The notes: generated from the sequence alone by a model not told the origin. 64,000 nt of DNA from Pseudofrankia coriaricola (GCF_001854805.1 NZ_MBLO01000236.1:19838-83837), one strand, 5' to 3'; positions 52,887 through 61,541 are shown, counted from the first letter of the stretch. Made by a program: numbers and translations.

Positions 52887-52903
52887 ATTACCGCACGGGT
52901 AAT
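52887..52903. promoter_or_regulatory. Inverted repeat ATTACC-N5-GGTAAT upstream of the SnoaL-like gene
   Basis: Perfect 6-base arms around GCACG stand out as AT-richer than their surroundings, about 104 bases upstream of the minus-strand gene. Compatible with a dimeric repressor site. Confidence 0.5.
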
Positions 52904-53342
52904 GGCCAGGGCCGGAGCCGGGAGCGTGGGCGGTCGGACGGGCCCGCCGCCGGATCACCCTGGCTCGCCAGGGATCGCGCAGTGGGGTCGCCGGGCGTCG
53001 TCGTGGGCGGGTGGCGAGGCCGCTGAGCGTCGCGGCGGGCGCGGGCGGATTGGCCGTGATCGGGATCGGGTGTGACGTCACCGACTACAGATGGTCGCCC
53101 ATCAGGATCGCGCGCATACGGAGCATCACCACCGAGCGGTTGCGCCGCTGCTCGCCGAGAACACGCCGGCGATACCAGACGGTTCCTCGTCTCCCGAAGG
53201 TGCCATCAGACGCCCGTAAACCTCGATTGTCCGCCAGGTTGATGCCGATGCCTCCCAATGCACCGGGCGGAGGCGGTACTCTCCCGCTTCACACCTTGCC
53301 TTCCAGGGTGTTCGGGGCTACGCACGAAACGAGGGCACCACC
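52904..53342. other. Intergenic region, no gene recognised
   Basis: About 440 bases. A short palindrome GTGACGTCAC is at 53072 to 53081. Frames across it are low-complexity and unlike known proteins. The last 40 bases hold the start region of the small GlsB-like gene. Confidence 0.35.
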
Positions 53343-53612
53343 GTGTTCCAAATCATCTGGATCGTGATCTCCGGTCTGATCATCGGCGCTCTGGCGCGCG
53401 CGGTGCTGCGCGGGCGGCAGCAGCTGCCGCTCTGGCTGACCATCGTCGCCGGCATCATCGGCGCGCTGATCGGCAACGTCATCGCCAGTGCCGCCGGCGT
53501 CCGGCACACCGGCGGCGTCGACTGGGTCCGTCACGTCCTCCAGATCGCCGTGGCGGCCGGCGCGATCGTCATCCTGCAGCCCATCTGGAGGTCCCGCTCC
53601 AGCCGCAGGTAG
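53343..53612 (+). CDS. GlsB/YeaQ/YmgE-family small membrane protein
   Basis: An 89-residue protein with three hydrophobic helices: I-I-W-I-V-I-S-G-L-I-I-G-A-L-A-R, L-T-I-V-A-G-I-I-G-A-L-I-G-N-V-I and V-L-Q-I-A-V-A-A-G-A-I-V-I. The G-x-x-x-G repeats are the transglycosylase-associated/GlsB signature. Members are stress-induced membrane proteins of unknown activity. The GTG start is the only one fitting the first helix. Confidence 0.88.
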   Translation: MFQIIWIVISGLIIGALARAVLRGRQQLPLWLTIVAGIIGALIGNVIASAAGVRHTGGVDWVRHVLQIAVAAGAIVILQPIWRSRSSRR

Positions 53613-53807
53613 CCGACCTGGGAAACCGGTCGAGGAACGGGCATTGATCGGGCGGTGATCGACACCAGGAACCGGCCGGGAACCGTTGGTCGCCCGAGAA
53701 CCGTTGGCCGCCGTGGCGGCGTCCTCCCCTGAGGAGGACGCCGCTGTCGTGTCTACGGCCGGGGACGCGCGCCGTTCGCATCCGGATTCCGGCGGCGGAA
53801 CCTCGGC

Positions 53808-54275
53808 TTACGCGTCCGCCCAGTCGGGGCTGTCGATGCCGTGGACGGGCGACTCGAGACCATGGTCGGGCCAGGCGACGATCCCGTCGCCGGTGACGAA
53901 CCGGCAGACACAGCCCGCTATCCGCCACCCGTCGGCGGTCCGGACCAGCTCGTCGCGGTAGAAGGTATGGCGCAGCGCGCCGTTGTGCCGATTGACGAAC
54001 AAGGCGTTGCGCGTGGTGCGTATCCGATCCGGCCCGTCGGCCTCGATGACCGGCGGCCCGGCCATGTGCAGACCGCGCTGGGTCCCCTTGAACAGCCGGC
54101 GCAGGTCGTTGTGGCCGCGGTATGTACGCCCGTCCACGTCGTAGACGGCGTCCGGCGTGAACAGGCCCACCCAGCCCTCGACGTCCACGATGTCGAGCAA
54201 CACGCAGTAACGCGCGAGCAGGCCGGTGATGGCCAGCTGGTCCGCCGCTAACGGCTCCTCAGGAGAGTCCGCCAC
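53808..54275 (-). CDS. SnoaL-like NTF2-fold protein (aromatic dioxygenase beta-subunit-like)
   Basis: A 155-residue protein. I-T-G-L-L-A-R-Y-C-V-L-L-D, V-E-G-W-V-G-L-F-T-P-D-A-V-Y-D-V-D-G and R-H-T-F-Y-R-D-E-L-V-R-T-A-D-G-W-R-I form the NTF2/SnoaL-4 fold related to ring-hydroxylating dioxygenase small subunits. It is 153 bases downstream of the CYP142-type gene on the same strand, so it may work on the same substrate class. The GTG at 54275 with GGGAG is preferred to an upstream GTG. Confidence 0.87.
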   Translation of the reverse strand: MADSPEEPLAADQLAITGLLARYCVLLDIVDVEGWVGLFTPDAVYDVDGRTYRGHNDLRRLFKGTQRGLHMAGPPVIEADGPDRIRTTRNALFVNRHNGALRHTFYRDELVRTADGWRIAGCVCRFVTGDGIVAWPDHGLESPVHGIDSPDWADA

Positions 54276-54428
54276 ATTCGCTCCCGTCCACGAGGTGTCG
54301 CCGGCGCGCCGACACTCCACCCATCTGTGAGCTGCGTCACGTCAGTGTAGACCGCCTGGTACCCCTCGCCCCGCCTTTCCACGCCGAAACCTCATACGGG
54401 TGGCCGGCCTCGGGCTGTCGTGGCCGGC

Positions 54429-55649
54429 CTACCGCGGGCCGCCGAGCGGGGCGGAGGGAGTGAAGCGGACGGGCATGGACTCGATGCCGGAGACGAAGTT
54501 GGCGGCGCGGCGGGGCAGGGGGGCGGGAGCGGCGAGCTCCTGGTCGGGCAGCCGGGCGAGCAGGCGGGTGAACATGGTCGTCAGCTCATGGCGGGCAAGC
54601 TGGTTGCCGAGGCAGAAGTGCGTGCCGAAACCGAACGCCAGGTGGTCGTTCGACGCGCGGGTGACGTCGAAACGCTCCGGATCCTCGAAGATCCTGTCGT
54701 CGAAGTTGGCCGACTCGTAGAGCAGCAGCATCTGCTGGCCGGCCTTGAGCTCGGCGCCGTACCAGGTCTCGTCGGCGACGACGGTGCGGCACATGTTCTT
54801 CACTGGCGAGACCCAGCGCAGCATCTCCTCGACCGCGGCCGGGATCCGCTCCGGTTCGGCGGCGAGCAGGTCCCGCTGGTCGGGATGCAGCAGCAGGGCC
54901 TCCATCCCACCGGAGAGCACGTGGCGGGTGGTCTCGTCGCCGCCGATGAGGATCAGCAGCGACTCGCTGTAGACCTCCTGGTCGTCCAGCCGGTCGCCGT
55001 CGATCTCGGCGTGCACCAGGACGCTGACCAGGTCGTCCGTCGGCTCGGTCCTGCGCTGGTGGACGACGCGGGTGATGTGCTCGGTCCAGCCGGCGAACGC
55101 CTCCCCCGACCGGGTGAGCTGCTCGGCGGACACGTGGGCGTCGAGCGCGCTCAGCATGTCGTCCGACCAGCGCAGCAGTGTCGCCCGGTCCTCGGGAGCG
55201 ACACCGAGCATGTCGCCGATCACGATCATCGGCAGCGGGGCGGCGAGGTCGCGGACGAAGTCGCACTCCCCCGCCTCGCAGACCTGGTCGATCAGCAGGT
55301 CGCAGACCCCGGTGAGATAGTCGTGCCGCGAGCCGACCCGGCGCGGGGTGAAGCCCTTGTTCACCAGCTTGCGGCGCTTGGTGTGCTCCGGGTCGTCCAT
55401 GTCGATCATGTGCGGGATGGCGCCGGTGCGCGGCCGGGAGCCGCCCGCGCTGGAGAACCGGCGCGGGTTCCTCTCGGCCTCCAGCACGGCCGCGTAGCTG
55501 GCCACCCCCCACAGGCCGCTGTGCTCGTCGAAGAAGACCGGCTCGTTGGCCCGTAACCAGGCGTACACGGCATGCGGGTCGCCGTGGTCGCCGGCGTAGA
55601 AATGGCCGTCGAGCAGGTTGAGGTCGGGCCGCACGGCCGGAGCTGTCAT
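54429..55649 (-). CDS. Cytochrome P450, CYP142-like (steroid C26/27 monooxygenase)
   Basis: A 406-residue canonical soluble P450. The I-helix is G-G-D-E-T-T (about 246 to 251), ExxR is E-M-L-R (275 to 278), and the heme loop F-G-F-G-T-H-F-C-L-G-N-Q-L-A-R has Cys about 346. From memory the whole chain, including T-G-A-I-P-H-M-I-D-M-D-D-P, K-R-R-K-L-V-N-K-G-F and A-N-F-V-S-G-I-E-S-M-P-V, follows mycobacterial CYP142, which oxidises the cholesterol side chain. It lies between two SnoaL-fold genes on one strand; the second is 90 bases upstream. Substrate is inferred only. Confidence 0.93.
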   Translation of the reverse strand: MTAPAVRPDLNLLDGHFYAGDHGDPHAVYAWLRANEPVFFDEHSGLWGVASYAAVLEAERNPRRFSSAGGSRPRTGAIPHMIDMDDPEHTKRRKLVNKGFTPRRVGSRHDYLTGVCDLLIDQVCEAGECDFVRDLAAPLPMIVIGDMLGVAPEDRATLLRWSDDMLSALDAHVSAEQLTRSGEAFAGWTEHITRVVHQRRTEPTDDLVSVLVHAEIDGDRLDDQEVYSESLLILIGGDETTRHVLSGGMEALLLHPDQRDLLAAEPERIPAAVEEMLRWVSPVKNMCRTVVADETWYGAELKAGQQMLLLYESANFDDRIFEDPERFDVTRASNDHLAFGFGTHFCLGNQLARHELTTMFTRLLARLPDQELAAPAPLPRRAANFVSGIESMPVRFTPSAPLGGPR

Positions 55650-55739
55650 CGGGCGCCCTTCGGGTTCGGGCCGAATCGGGCGCCGCGCGCCCGACGGCCA
55701 GGCAGGTGGGGAGCGGTCAGGCCAGGCAGGTGGGAGTGG

Positions 55740-56213
55740 TCAGGCCAGGCCGGTGGCGTCGAAGACCCAGGACAGGTCGCCGGCGGCCATGCTCTCCTGC
55801 CAGCCGGGCGGTGCCGCCGCCATCAGCGTGTTCAGGTCCCAGTAGTCACGCCAGAGGACGATCAGGCCGTCGACGACCCGCTGGATGGACACGAACGGCA
55901 GGGTGACCTTCTCGCCGGTCGGCCAGCCCCAGTGCTCCTCGTGCTCGGTGACGACGAGGTCCCCCTCGGCCACGACCCGGGAGTCGCCATGGCTGTACTC
56001 GGACAGCCCGGCCAGTGCCAGCCTGAGCCGGGCCGCGATGCTCTCCGGACCGCGCGCCGCCGCCGCGGGCGTCGTCGGCACGTCGTAGTAGATCGACTCG
56101 GGCCCGAAAAAGCTCTGGATACGCGGCCAGTCCCGCGCGTACAACGCATCCCAGAACGCCGCCGCGACCTCCCGAGGAGCCGCCGTCACGACACCCGCCG
56201 CCGAGTCGCCCAT
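55740..56213 (-). CDS. SnoaL/limonene-epoxide-hydrolase-like protein
   Basis: A 157-residue protein. F-W-D-A-L-Y-A-R-D-W-P-R-I-Q-S-F-F-G-P-E-S-I-Y-Y-D-V-P at the N-terminus and V-D-G-L-I-V-L-W-R-D-Y-W-D-L at the C-terminus fit the limonene-epoxide-hydrolase/SnoaL fold, with the R-D-Y-x-D-L motif carrying potential catalytic residues. Such proteins could open an epoxide or act on a P450 product. The ATG has AGGGAGA upstream. It is the first gene of the CYP142-type transcript. Confidence 0.87.
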   Translation of the reverse strand: MGDSAAGVVTAAPREVAAAFWDALYARDWPRIQSFFGPESIYYDVPTTPAAAARGPESIAARLRLALAGLSEYSHGDSRVVAEGDLVVTEHEEHWGWPTGEKVTLPFVSIQRVVDGLIVLWRDYWDLNTLMAAAPPGWQESMAAGDLSWVFDATGLA

Positions 56214-56457
56214 TCCGTCTCCCTATGGCTCAATGCCGGCCTCCGGCCGCGTGAGGCTCGCCGTCATCACGCCGCCTTTGGCCTCCGGCTCGATGAGGGC
56301 TTCCGGCCGCGCGCCGCACAGCCGTCGTCGCACGGCCCTCGACCGGACAACCTGATGTGGGCCTCCGGCCTCGCGACCGGCACGGCCCCAGCTCACGGTC
56401 CTGACGCAGGCTGCGCGCGCCGCGACATGGGCGTTCAACGGACGACCCCGACCAGAC

Positions 56458-56472
56458 CTGACGGCCCGTCAG
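56458..56472. promoter_or_regulatory. 15-bp palindrome CTGACGGCCCGTCAG upstream of the CYP142-type operon
   Basis: Perfect 7-base arms around one C, followed by a locally AT-rich stretch (TTTTCAGAAGCTAACA) that could be the promoter. The motif type is, from memory, frequent in front of actinobacterial lipid and steroid genes controlled by TetR proteins. It is about 245 bases upstream of the first gene. Downstream, from about 56229 to 56370, short CCTCCGGCCGCG-like repeats occur. Confidence 0.6.
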
Positions 56473-56727
56473 TTTTCAGAAGCTAACATCCCAGCCGACG
56501 CGGCGCATGCGGTCGCGGCATGCGGGGCGCGCCGGGCCGGTTTGCGCCCCAGCCGCCTGTCTCGACTTTGTCTATTTTATACATCTTTATACATCGTTGG
56601 CCCGGCGATGAACACATCTCGGCGCCTCCGGAGCACCGAAGGTCACCGGCCGGGCAGGTGTGTCGGGCCTCCGCGAGGCCAACGAGGCGGCCGCGCGAAG
56701 CCGCCCGAACTTCCTATGCCATCCGGC
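56473..56727. other. Intergenic region with an AT-rich patch
   Basis: At about 56562 to 56598 the sequence is strikingly AT-rich for this genome, with TATACATC occurring twice 11 bases apart (about 56576 and 56587). It could be a promoter or a binding site; no gene is supported here. Confidence 0.45.
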
Positions 56728-57384
56728 TTATGCCATCCGGTCCGAGATGGGCGCGTCGGTGGTGTCGGCGGCCACGGGCTCGGCGGCGGTGGACGCGCGG
56801 CGGCGCTTGACGTGGCGGGCGGCGAGGACGATCAGGATGACCGCGACTATCCCGGCGATGATGTAGGACGGGCCGTGGAAGGCGTTGGCGATCTTCTCCC
56901 AGTGGTCGCCGACGGCGTAGCCGGCGATGCCGAGAACGGCGGTCCACGGGATGCAGCCCAGGGTCGTGTAGACGCCGAAGCGAAGCGGGGGCATCGCCGC
57001 GATGCCGGCCGGCAGGGAGATGAAGGTGCGGATGACCGGCAGCAGGCGGCCGACCAGTACCGAGACCGCGCCGCGCCGCTCGAACCACCGCTCGGCCTTG
57101 TCCAGGTCGTGCTCACGCAGGAAGACGTAACGGCCGAAGCGGCGGATCACGGCCGGGCCACCGTAGCGGCCGACCCCCCAGGCGACGTAGCTGCCGACGA
57201 CGTTGCCGACGACGCCCGCGACGATGACCAGCACCAGGCTGGGGTGCGAGCCCTCGATCGCCCCGGCCGCCAGCGCGCCGCCCATCAGCATGATCACCTC
57301 GGAGGGGATCGGGATGCAGGCGGACTCGAGGGCCATCAGCAGGAACACCGCGAGGACCCCGTGGCTGGCGATGAAGTGTTGCAC
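56728..57384 (-). CDS. DedA-family membrane protein
   Basis: A 218-residue integral membrane protein of the DedA/SNARE-associated group. E-S-A-C-I-P-I-P-S-E-V-I-M in the first helix region, the G-x-x-x-G-Y/W-G-x-G-R-Y-G-G motif (A-W-G-V-G-R-Y-G-G-P), F-E-R-R-G-A-V-S-V-L-V-G-R-L-L-P-V-I-R-T-F-I-S-L-P-A-G and T-T-L-G-C-I-P-W match. DedA proteins are linked to lipid scrambling and membrane homeostasis. The GTG at 57384 is chosen by homology. It is divergent from an aldo/keto reductase. Confidence 0.92.
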   Translation of the reverse strand: MQHFIASHGVLAVFLLMALESACIPIPSEVIMLMGGALAAGAIEGSHPSLVLVIVAGVVGNVVGSYVAWGVGRYGGPAVIRRFGRYVFLREHDLDKAERWFERRGAVSVLVGRLLPVIRTFISLPAGIAAMPPLRFGVYTTLGCIPWTAVLGIAGYAVGDHWEKIANAFHGPSYIIAGIVAVILIVLAARHVKRRRASTAAEPVAADTTDAPISDRMA

Positions 57385-57670
57385 CGGCGTTTTGGCCTCT
57401 CCGCAGAGCAGTGGTCGAGAACTGGCGTCGCCGCCCGCGGGCCGGGGCAGCACGGGCCGGAGCCCACGGGGCCGAGGCAGGCCTCGCCGACGAGCGGGCA
57501 GCGGACCGCGAACGGGGTCAGCGTACGGGTCTCGAAACAACAAACGAGAAACCGGGTGGACAGGGCGGCGGCGGCGAGCCCGGGACGCCGCCGGGCCCCG
57601 GGCACCGGGCACCGGGCACCCGCCGGGCCGGCGCCTCGAAGCCGCCGCCGCCGGATCCTAGGATCGCCGC

Positions 57671-58645
57671 ATGGAGCGACGAGTTCTGGGACGGACAGGG
57701 CGGCCGGTGTCGGTCGTCGGGCTGGGCACCTGGCAGCTGGGAGCCGACTGGGGCAACGTCGACGAGGCCGCGGCGATCGACGTGCTGGCGGCGGCGACCG
57801 AGGCCGGCGTCACCCTGTTCGACACCGCTGACGTCTACGGCGACGGGCGCAGCGAACAGCTCATCGGCCGGTTCCTGCGGGAGCATCCCGGCTCGGGGGT
57901 CACGGTGGCCACGAAGATGGGCCGCCGGGTCGCGCAGGTGCCGGAGAACTACGTGCTCGCGAACTTCCGCGAGTGGAACGACCGGTCCCGGCGCAACCTC
58001 GGCGTCGACCGGCTCGACCTGGTCCAGCTGCACTGCCCGCCGACCTCGGTGATCATCGGGGCCGAGGTGTACGACGCGCTCGACACGATGGTCGACGAAG
58101 GGCGCATCGCGAACTACGGCGTCAGCGTCGAGACGGTCGAGGAGGGGCTCGCCGCGCTGCGCCGGCCGGGTGTGGCCAGCGTCCAGATCATCCTCAACGC
58201 CTTCCGGCAGAAGCCGCTGGAGGCGTTCCTGCCCGCGGCGCTCGCCGCGGGCGTCGGCGTGCTCGCCCGCGTCCCGCTCGCCTCCGGCCTGCTGTCCGGG
58301 CGTTACGACGAGAACACCGTCTTCGACCCGTCCGACCACCGCGCCTTCAACCGGCACGGCGAGGCGTTCGACGTCGGCGAGACGTTCGCCGGCGTGGACT
58401 ACAAGGCCGGCGTCGAGGCGGCGCGTGAGTTCGCGGCGCTGTCCGACCACCCGGCCCGCCTGGCGCTGCGCTGGGTGATCGACCAGCCGGGCGTCACCAC
58501 CGTCATCCCCGGCGCCCGCAACCGGGCGCAGGTCACGGACAACGTCGCGGCCGCCGCCGCCCCGCCGCTCGGCACCGCTACGGCCGCCTCCATCCGTGAC
58601 CTCTACGACCGCCGCATCCGCGCCCTCGTCCACCACCGCTGGTAG
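57671..58645 (+). CDS. Aldo/keto reductase
   Basis: A 324-residue barrel oxidoreductase. Asp and Tyr are in L-F-D-T-A-D-V-Y-G-D-G-R-S-E, Lys in V-A-T-K-M-G-R-R, His in D-L-V-Q-L-H-C-P-P, and the cofactor end in V-I-P-G-A-R-N-R-A-Q-V-T-D-N. It differs from the other AKR in this window in the loop after the Lys (V-P-E-N-Y-V-L-A-N). The ATG has a weak AGGAT site. A TetR gene follows 418 bases later on the same strand, separated by repeats. Confidence 0.92.
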   Translation: MERRVLGRTGRPVSVVGLGTWQLGADWGNVDEAAAIDVLAAATEAGVTLFDTADVYGDGRSEQLIGRFLREHPGSGVTVATKMGRRVAQVPENYVLANFREWNDRSRRNLGVDRLDLVQLHCPPTSVIIGAEVYDALDTMVDEGRIANYGVSVETVEEGLAALRRPGVASVQIILNAFRQKPLEAFLPAALAAGVGVLARVPLASGLLSGRYDENTVFDPSDHRAFNRHGEAFDVGETFAGVDYKAGVEAAREFAALSDHPARLALRWVIDQPGVTTVIPGARNRAQVTDNVAAAAAPPLGTATAASIRDLYDRRIRALVHHRW

Positions 58646-58804
58646 CCCTTGCGCGAATGCCGGTGCCGGTGCCGGCGCGAGACCAGCGGGCGGGCTTCCC
58701 GCTCGGATCGGTCGCCAGGGGGCGCCAGGCCGGGCGCCCGGCGCTGGTACGCCAGGTGCCCGGTGCGCCGTTCAGGTGGGGCCGACCGGCCACGGGTCAG
58801 TCAG

Positions 58805-58818
58805 ATGACACGCGTCAT
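58805..58818. promoter_or_regulatory. Inverted repeat ATGAC-ACGC-GTCAT upstream of the TetR gene
   Basis: Perfect 5-base arms, about 245 bases before the TetR start and 160 after the AKR stop. TetR repressors often bind such short palindromes near their own gene, but the distance makes this tentative. Confidence 0.4.
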
Positions 58819-58853
58819 GGGGCAGGGCGCTTCTCGACCGAGCCGGAACCAAC

Positions 58854-58908
58854 GGAACCCTGAGCGGAGCGCGCACGCGCGGAACCGTGAGCGGAGCGCG
58901 CACGCGCG
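58854..58908. repeat. 27-bp tandem repeat upstream of the TetR gene
   Basis: GGAACCCTGAGCGGAGCGCG and its continuation CACGCGCG recur at a 27-base interval, with one mismatch between the copies. The second copy runs into an alternating CG tract. No gene spans it convincingly. Confidence 0.85.
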
Positions 58909-59063
58909 CGCGCCGACGCGTGGCCGCCGCGGCCCGCTGCCCGGCGGCCGCGAGCGTGGCGGCCGCTGGCGCGACGGCTGCGGACGCGAAGGCCGCCGCC
59001 GGGGCCGGGTACTGGCCTTTTTGGGCGGAAGCGTCGGGGTCCGGTGCGGCATTATGCAGTGCC

Positions 59064-59669
59064 ATGAGCGCCGAGACCATCGAGCACCGTCCGAACGGAT
59101 GGGAGCTTCGTCGCGAGCGCGTCGCCCGGCAGCTGGAACGCACCGCGCTGACGCTCTTCGCGAACGAGGCGCCGCAGGACGTGACGGTCGAGCGGATCGC
59201 CGCGGCCGCCGGGATCTCGATGCGCACGTTCTTCCGGTACTTCGCGAGCCGCGACGAGGTGCTCGCCTCGCTCCCGCGCAGCCTGATCGAACTGCTGTGC
59301 GCCCGGGTCCGCGCCCGCCCGCCGCACGAGTCCCTGGTCGAGGCGTTCTCGGCCGCCGTCCGGGAGACGAACCACGAACACGAGGGGGACCGTGAGCTGC
59401 TGCTCTCCTGGGGCCTCGCGGTGCACCGCTCGCCGGAGACCGTGATGCTGGCGCTCGCCCGCGGCGCCGTCAGCACCGCGGCGGCGTTCCAGGCGGCGGT
59501 CACCGCGCGCCTCGGCGTCGGGGCCGACGACCCCCGCGCCGGTGCCTACGCCGGCGCCCTGTCTGGCGTCGTCAGCTACGCCTTCGAGCGCTGGGTCGCC
59601 CACGGCGGTACCGACTCCCTGTCCGTGACCCTCCTGGACGCCCTCGCCACCCTCCCTGACCTGCACTGA
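59064..59669 (+). CDS. TetR-family transcriptional regulator
   Basis: A 201-residue repressor. Helix-turn-helix: L-E-R-T-A-L-T-L-F-A-N-E-A-P-Q-D-V-T-V-E-R-I-A, then G-I-S-M-R-T-F-F-R-Y-F-A-S-R-D-E-V as recognition and following helix. The C-terminal domain is helical and Ala/Glu-rich. The ATG at 59064 is chosen because V-E-R and earlier residues fit the family; a longer frame from 58887 runs through the repeat. CATTAT at 59049 could be a -10 box giving a leaderless mRNA. Target unknown, possibly the AKR. Confidence 0.92.
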   Translation: MSAETIEHRPNGWELRRERVARQLERTALTLFANEAPQDVTVERIAAAAGISMRTFFRYFASRDEVLASLPRSLIELLCARVRARPPHESLVEAFSAAVRETNHEHEGDRELLLSWGLAVHRSPETVMLALARGAVSTAAAFQAAVTARLGVGADDPRAGAYAGALSGVVSYAFERWVAHGGTDSLSVTLLDALATLPDLH

Positions 59670-59671
59670 CC

Positions 59672-59878
59672 ACCGCCGCCCCGGCGTGGAAGACGCGGCC
59701 AAGTTGGGCGGTCGTGGGAACAGAGGATCGGGTCATCCCGCCGGGTACGCAGCGCACGATGGCCGAGCGCGCAGGCGCCACGATCACCGAAGTGGCCGGC
59801 TCGCACGTCTCGATGGTGTCGCATCCACAGGTCGCTATCGACGCGATCTTGGCCGCGGTTGCCTCCATCGGAGAGTAA
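59672..59878 (+). pseudogene. C-terminal remnant of an alpha/beta hydrolase
   Basis: The frame reads P-A-W-K-T-R-P-S-W-A-V-V-G-T-E-D-R-V-I-P-P then E-V-A-G-S-H-V-S-M-V-S-H-P-Q-V-A-I-D-A-I-L and a TAA. This is the end of a hydrolase with the catalytic Asp (T-E-D) and His (S-H-V). There is no start and no front half; the fragment begins 3 bases past the TetR stop, which suggests that a deletion brought it there. Confidence 0.75.
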
Positions 59879-59901
59879 CCACCCGCGGACCTGCTCCAGG
59901 T

Positions 59902-59942
59902 CCGACCAGTACATCGCGACTATGTCGCGATGTACTGGTCGG
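59902..59942. repeat. Perfect 18-bp inverted repeat with 5-base loop
   Basis: CCGACCAGTACATCGCGA (59902 to 59919) and TCGCGATGTACTGGTCGG (59925 to 59942) are exact reverse complements around CTATG. Each arm ends in the palindrome TCGCGA. There is no T tract. It may be a large operator, a terminator for the upstream remnant, or an end of a lost mobile element. Confidence 0.9.
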
Positions 59943-60129
59943 CTGGCAACTCGACGGACCTCTTCTCCGCCAGATCGTTCGGAACGACCGCCCTGAAGCT
60001 GCGCTCAGCGGCCTGTTCGGGCGCTTCCGGCGACCTCGGTCCCACTACCATCCGTGACGTTGACCAGGTGCGTCCCTCCGGCGGAACCTGTCAGCCCAAC
60101 TGTGCCTCGGTCCGGCTGGTAGTTGGTTG

Positions 60130-61233
60130 TCACGGGCAGGCTGCGAGCAGGGCGTCGCTTACCTGGCTTTGATGGGGTGAGCCTTCGATGCTGGCGGTGA
60201 GTTGGTTGGTCAGGTAGGCGAACACGAGGTCGCGGGCGGGGTCGGCCCAGCCGATGCAGCAGTTGGAGCCGTTGTGGCCGAAGGTGTCCGGGTTGCTGCG
60301 TGAGCCCATCGGCTGCGGGCGGGCCGCGCCGGGCGCTGGGCCGCCGAGCTGGAGACCCTGCGACCAGCGGATCGGCCTGTGCAGGAACTGGTCGATCTGG
60401 CCATCGGAGGAAGGCTGGCGAGCGGTCGCGATAGCGGCGGGGGTGAGCACGCGGACGCCGTCGAGTTCGCCGCCGCGGATGAGCATCTGGTAGAAGCGGG
60501 CGAGGTCCCGGGCAGTGCTGGAGATCGTGGCGGCAGGGATGACCGCCTGCCGGACGTGGCGACGGTTGAACAGGAGCTGCCTTCCGCCGGGGCCGGCCGC
60601 GCGCACGGGGACGTGCCGCTGCCACAGCGGGGCGGGCAGCCCAAGATGGGTGTCAGCCAACCCGTACGGGTCAAGCAGTTCCGTGCGTAGCACGGAGCGC
60701 AACTCTGCTCCGGTGACCCGTTGCACGAGCTCGCCGAGGATGAATCCGTAACTGAGGATGTGGTAGGCGGGAACCTGTCCGGGTGGGAAGGCAGGCCGGG
60801 CGCGTTCGACCGCCCGCACCGAGCGGTGCCAGCTGGTGGCCGACAGGGCGTCGGCCACCAGGTTGCGTGCCACCGGTATGCCGGAGCGGTGCTGCAGCAC
60901 ATGCCTTACCGTGATCGCCTGCTTGCCGTTGTGGCCGAATTCCGGCCAGTACTGCGCGACCGGGTCGTCCAGATTGACCAGGCCACGGTCGGCAAGCAGG
61001 TGCACCAGCATGGCCGTGAACGGCTTCCCAGCGGAGAACAGCAAGAACAACGCGTCCGGCCGGCAGCCGAACGACTGGTCGAGGATCACCCGCCCGTTCC
61101 TGATGACGCACAGCTGCGCCGCCGCGCCACGAGCCCGGACCAGGCTGATGACGTCGTCCAGAGACGCGGGGATGGCGCTGCCGCGTTCGGCTCGAGGTCG
61201 CATCGCCCCGCTCGGCGAGGAGCGTCTCGACAT
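60130..61233 (-). CDS. Serine hydrolase, beta-lactamase/esterase family
   Basis: A 367-residue class C beta-lactamase-like protein. The S-x-x-K nucleophile motif is F-S-A-G-K-P-F-T (Ser about 67, Lys 70), the second Tyr motif region is Y-H-I-L-S-Y-G-F-I-L-G, and the H/K-x-G motif appears as F-G-H-N-G-S-N. There is no signal peptide, so an intracellular esterase or peptidase is likelier than an exported lactamase. The ATG at 61233 is placed 6 bases after a TATACT box, which suggests a leaderless start; an ATG at 61203 is an alternative. The codon use is less GC-extreme than upstream genes. Confidence 0.9.
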   Translation of the reverse strand: MSRRSSPSGAMRPRAERGSAIPASLDDVISLVRARGAAAQLCVIRNGRVILDQSFGCRPDALFLLFSAGKPFTAMLVHLLADRGLVNLDDPVAQYWPEFGHNGKQAITVRHVLQHRSGIPVARNLVADALSATSWHRSVRAVERARPAFPPGQVPAYHILSYGFILGELVQRVTGAELRSVLRTELLDPYGLADTHLGLPAPLWQRHVPVRAAGPGGRQLLFNRRHVRQAVIPAATISSTARDLARFYQMLIRGGELDGVRVLTPAAIATARQPSSDGQIDQFLHRPIRWSQGLQLGGPAPGAARPQPMGSRSNPDTFGHNGSNCCIGWADPARDLVFAYLTNQLTASIEGSPHQSQVSDALLAACP

Positions 61234-61239
61234 CCCGGC

Positions 61240-61245
61240 AGTATA
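61240..61245 (-). promoter_or_regulatory. -10-like box TATACT for the serine hydrolase
   Basis: On the minus strand TATACT precedes the ATG by 6 bases, as expected for a leaderless transcript. No convincing -35 box was picked. Confidence 0.45.
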
Positions 61246-61271
61246 GAGCGAACCGCCACCACCATGGGCCG

Positions 61272-61541
61272 TCAGCGCCTTGCCGGGCACATGGTGCGAC
61301 GGACGCTGACGCCCCTATGTTGTTCTCCCGCCCAACGCCGACGGTAGGAAACCTGAAAATCATCCCCGCGGCGCGGCACACCGAGATGGAAATGTCTACG
61401 GACGTCTTCCATCAACCCCTTGATCAACATGTCGGTCAGCGCGGTCGCATCCCAGAGGTCAACGCTGATACCGGGATGCTCGGACCGCTTCTCCGCCCGC
61501 CTTGCGTCCCAGCACTGGGACGCGTTGACCGTCAGCTTCAC
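61272..61541 (-). pseudogene. Unrecognised fragment in the eroded island
   Basis: A frame of 89 residues from a GTG. The first 55 residues (L-T-V-N-A-S-Q-C-W-D-A-R-R-A-E, I-S-V-D-L-W-D-A-T-A-L-T-D-M-L, V-R-R-H-F-H-L-G) look protein-like, and the frame remains open upstream with R-D-G-L-G-V; the last 35 are Arg-rich noise. I do not recognise the family. It is probably a piece of a larger lost gene, perhaps belonging with the methylase remnant upstream. Confidence 0.4.
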
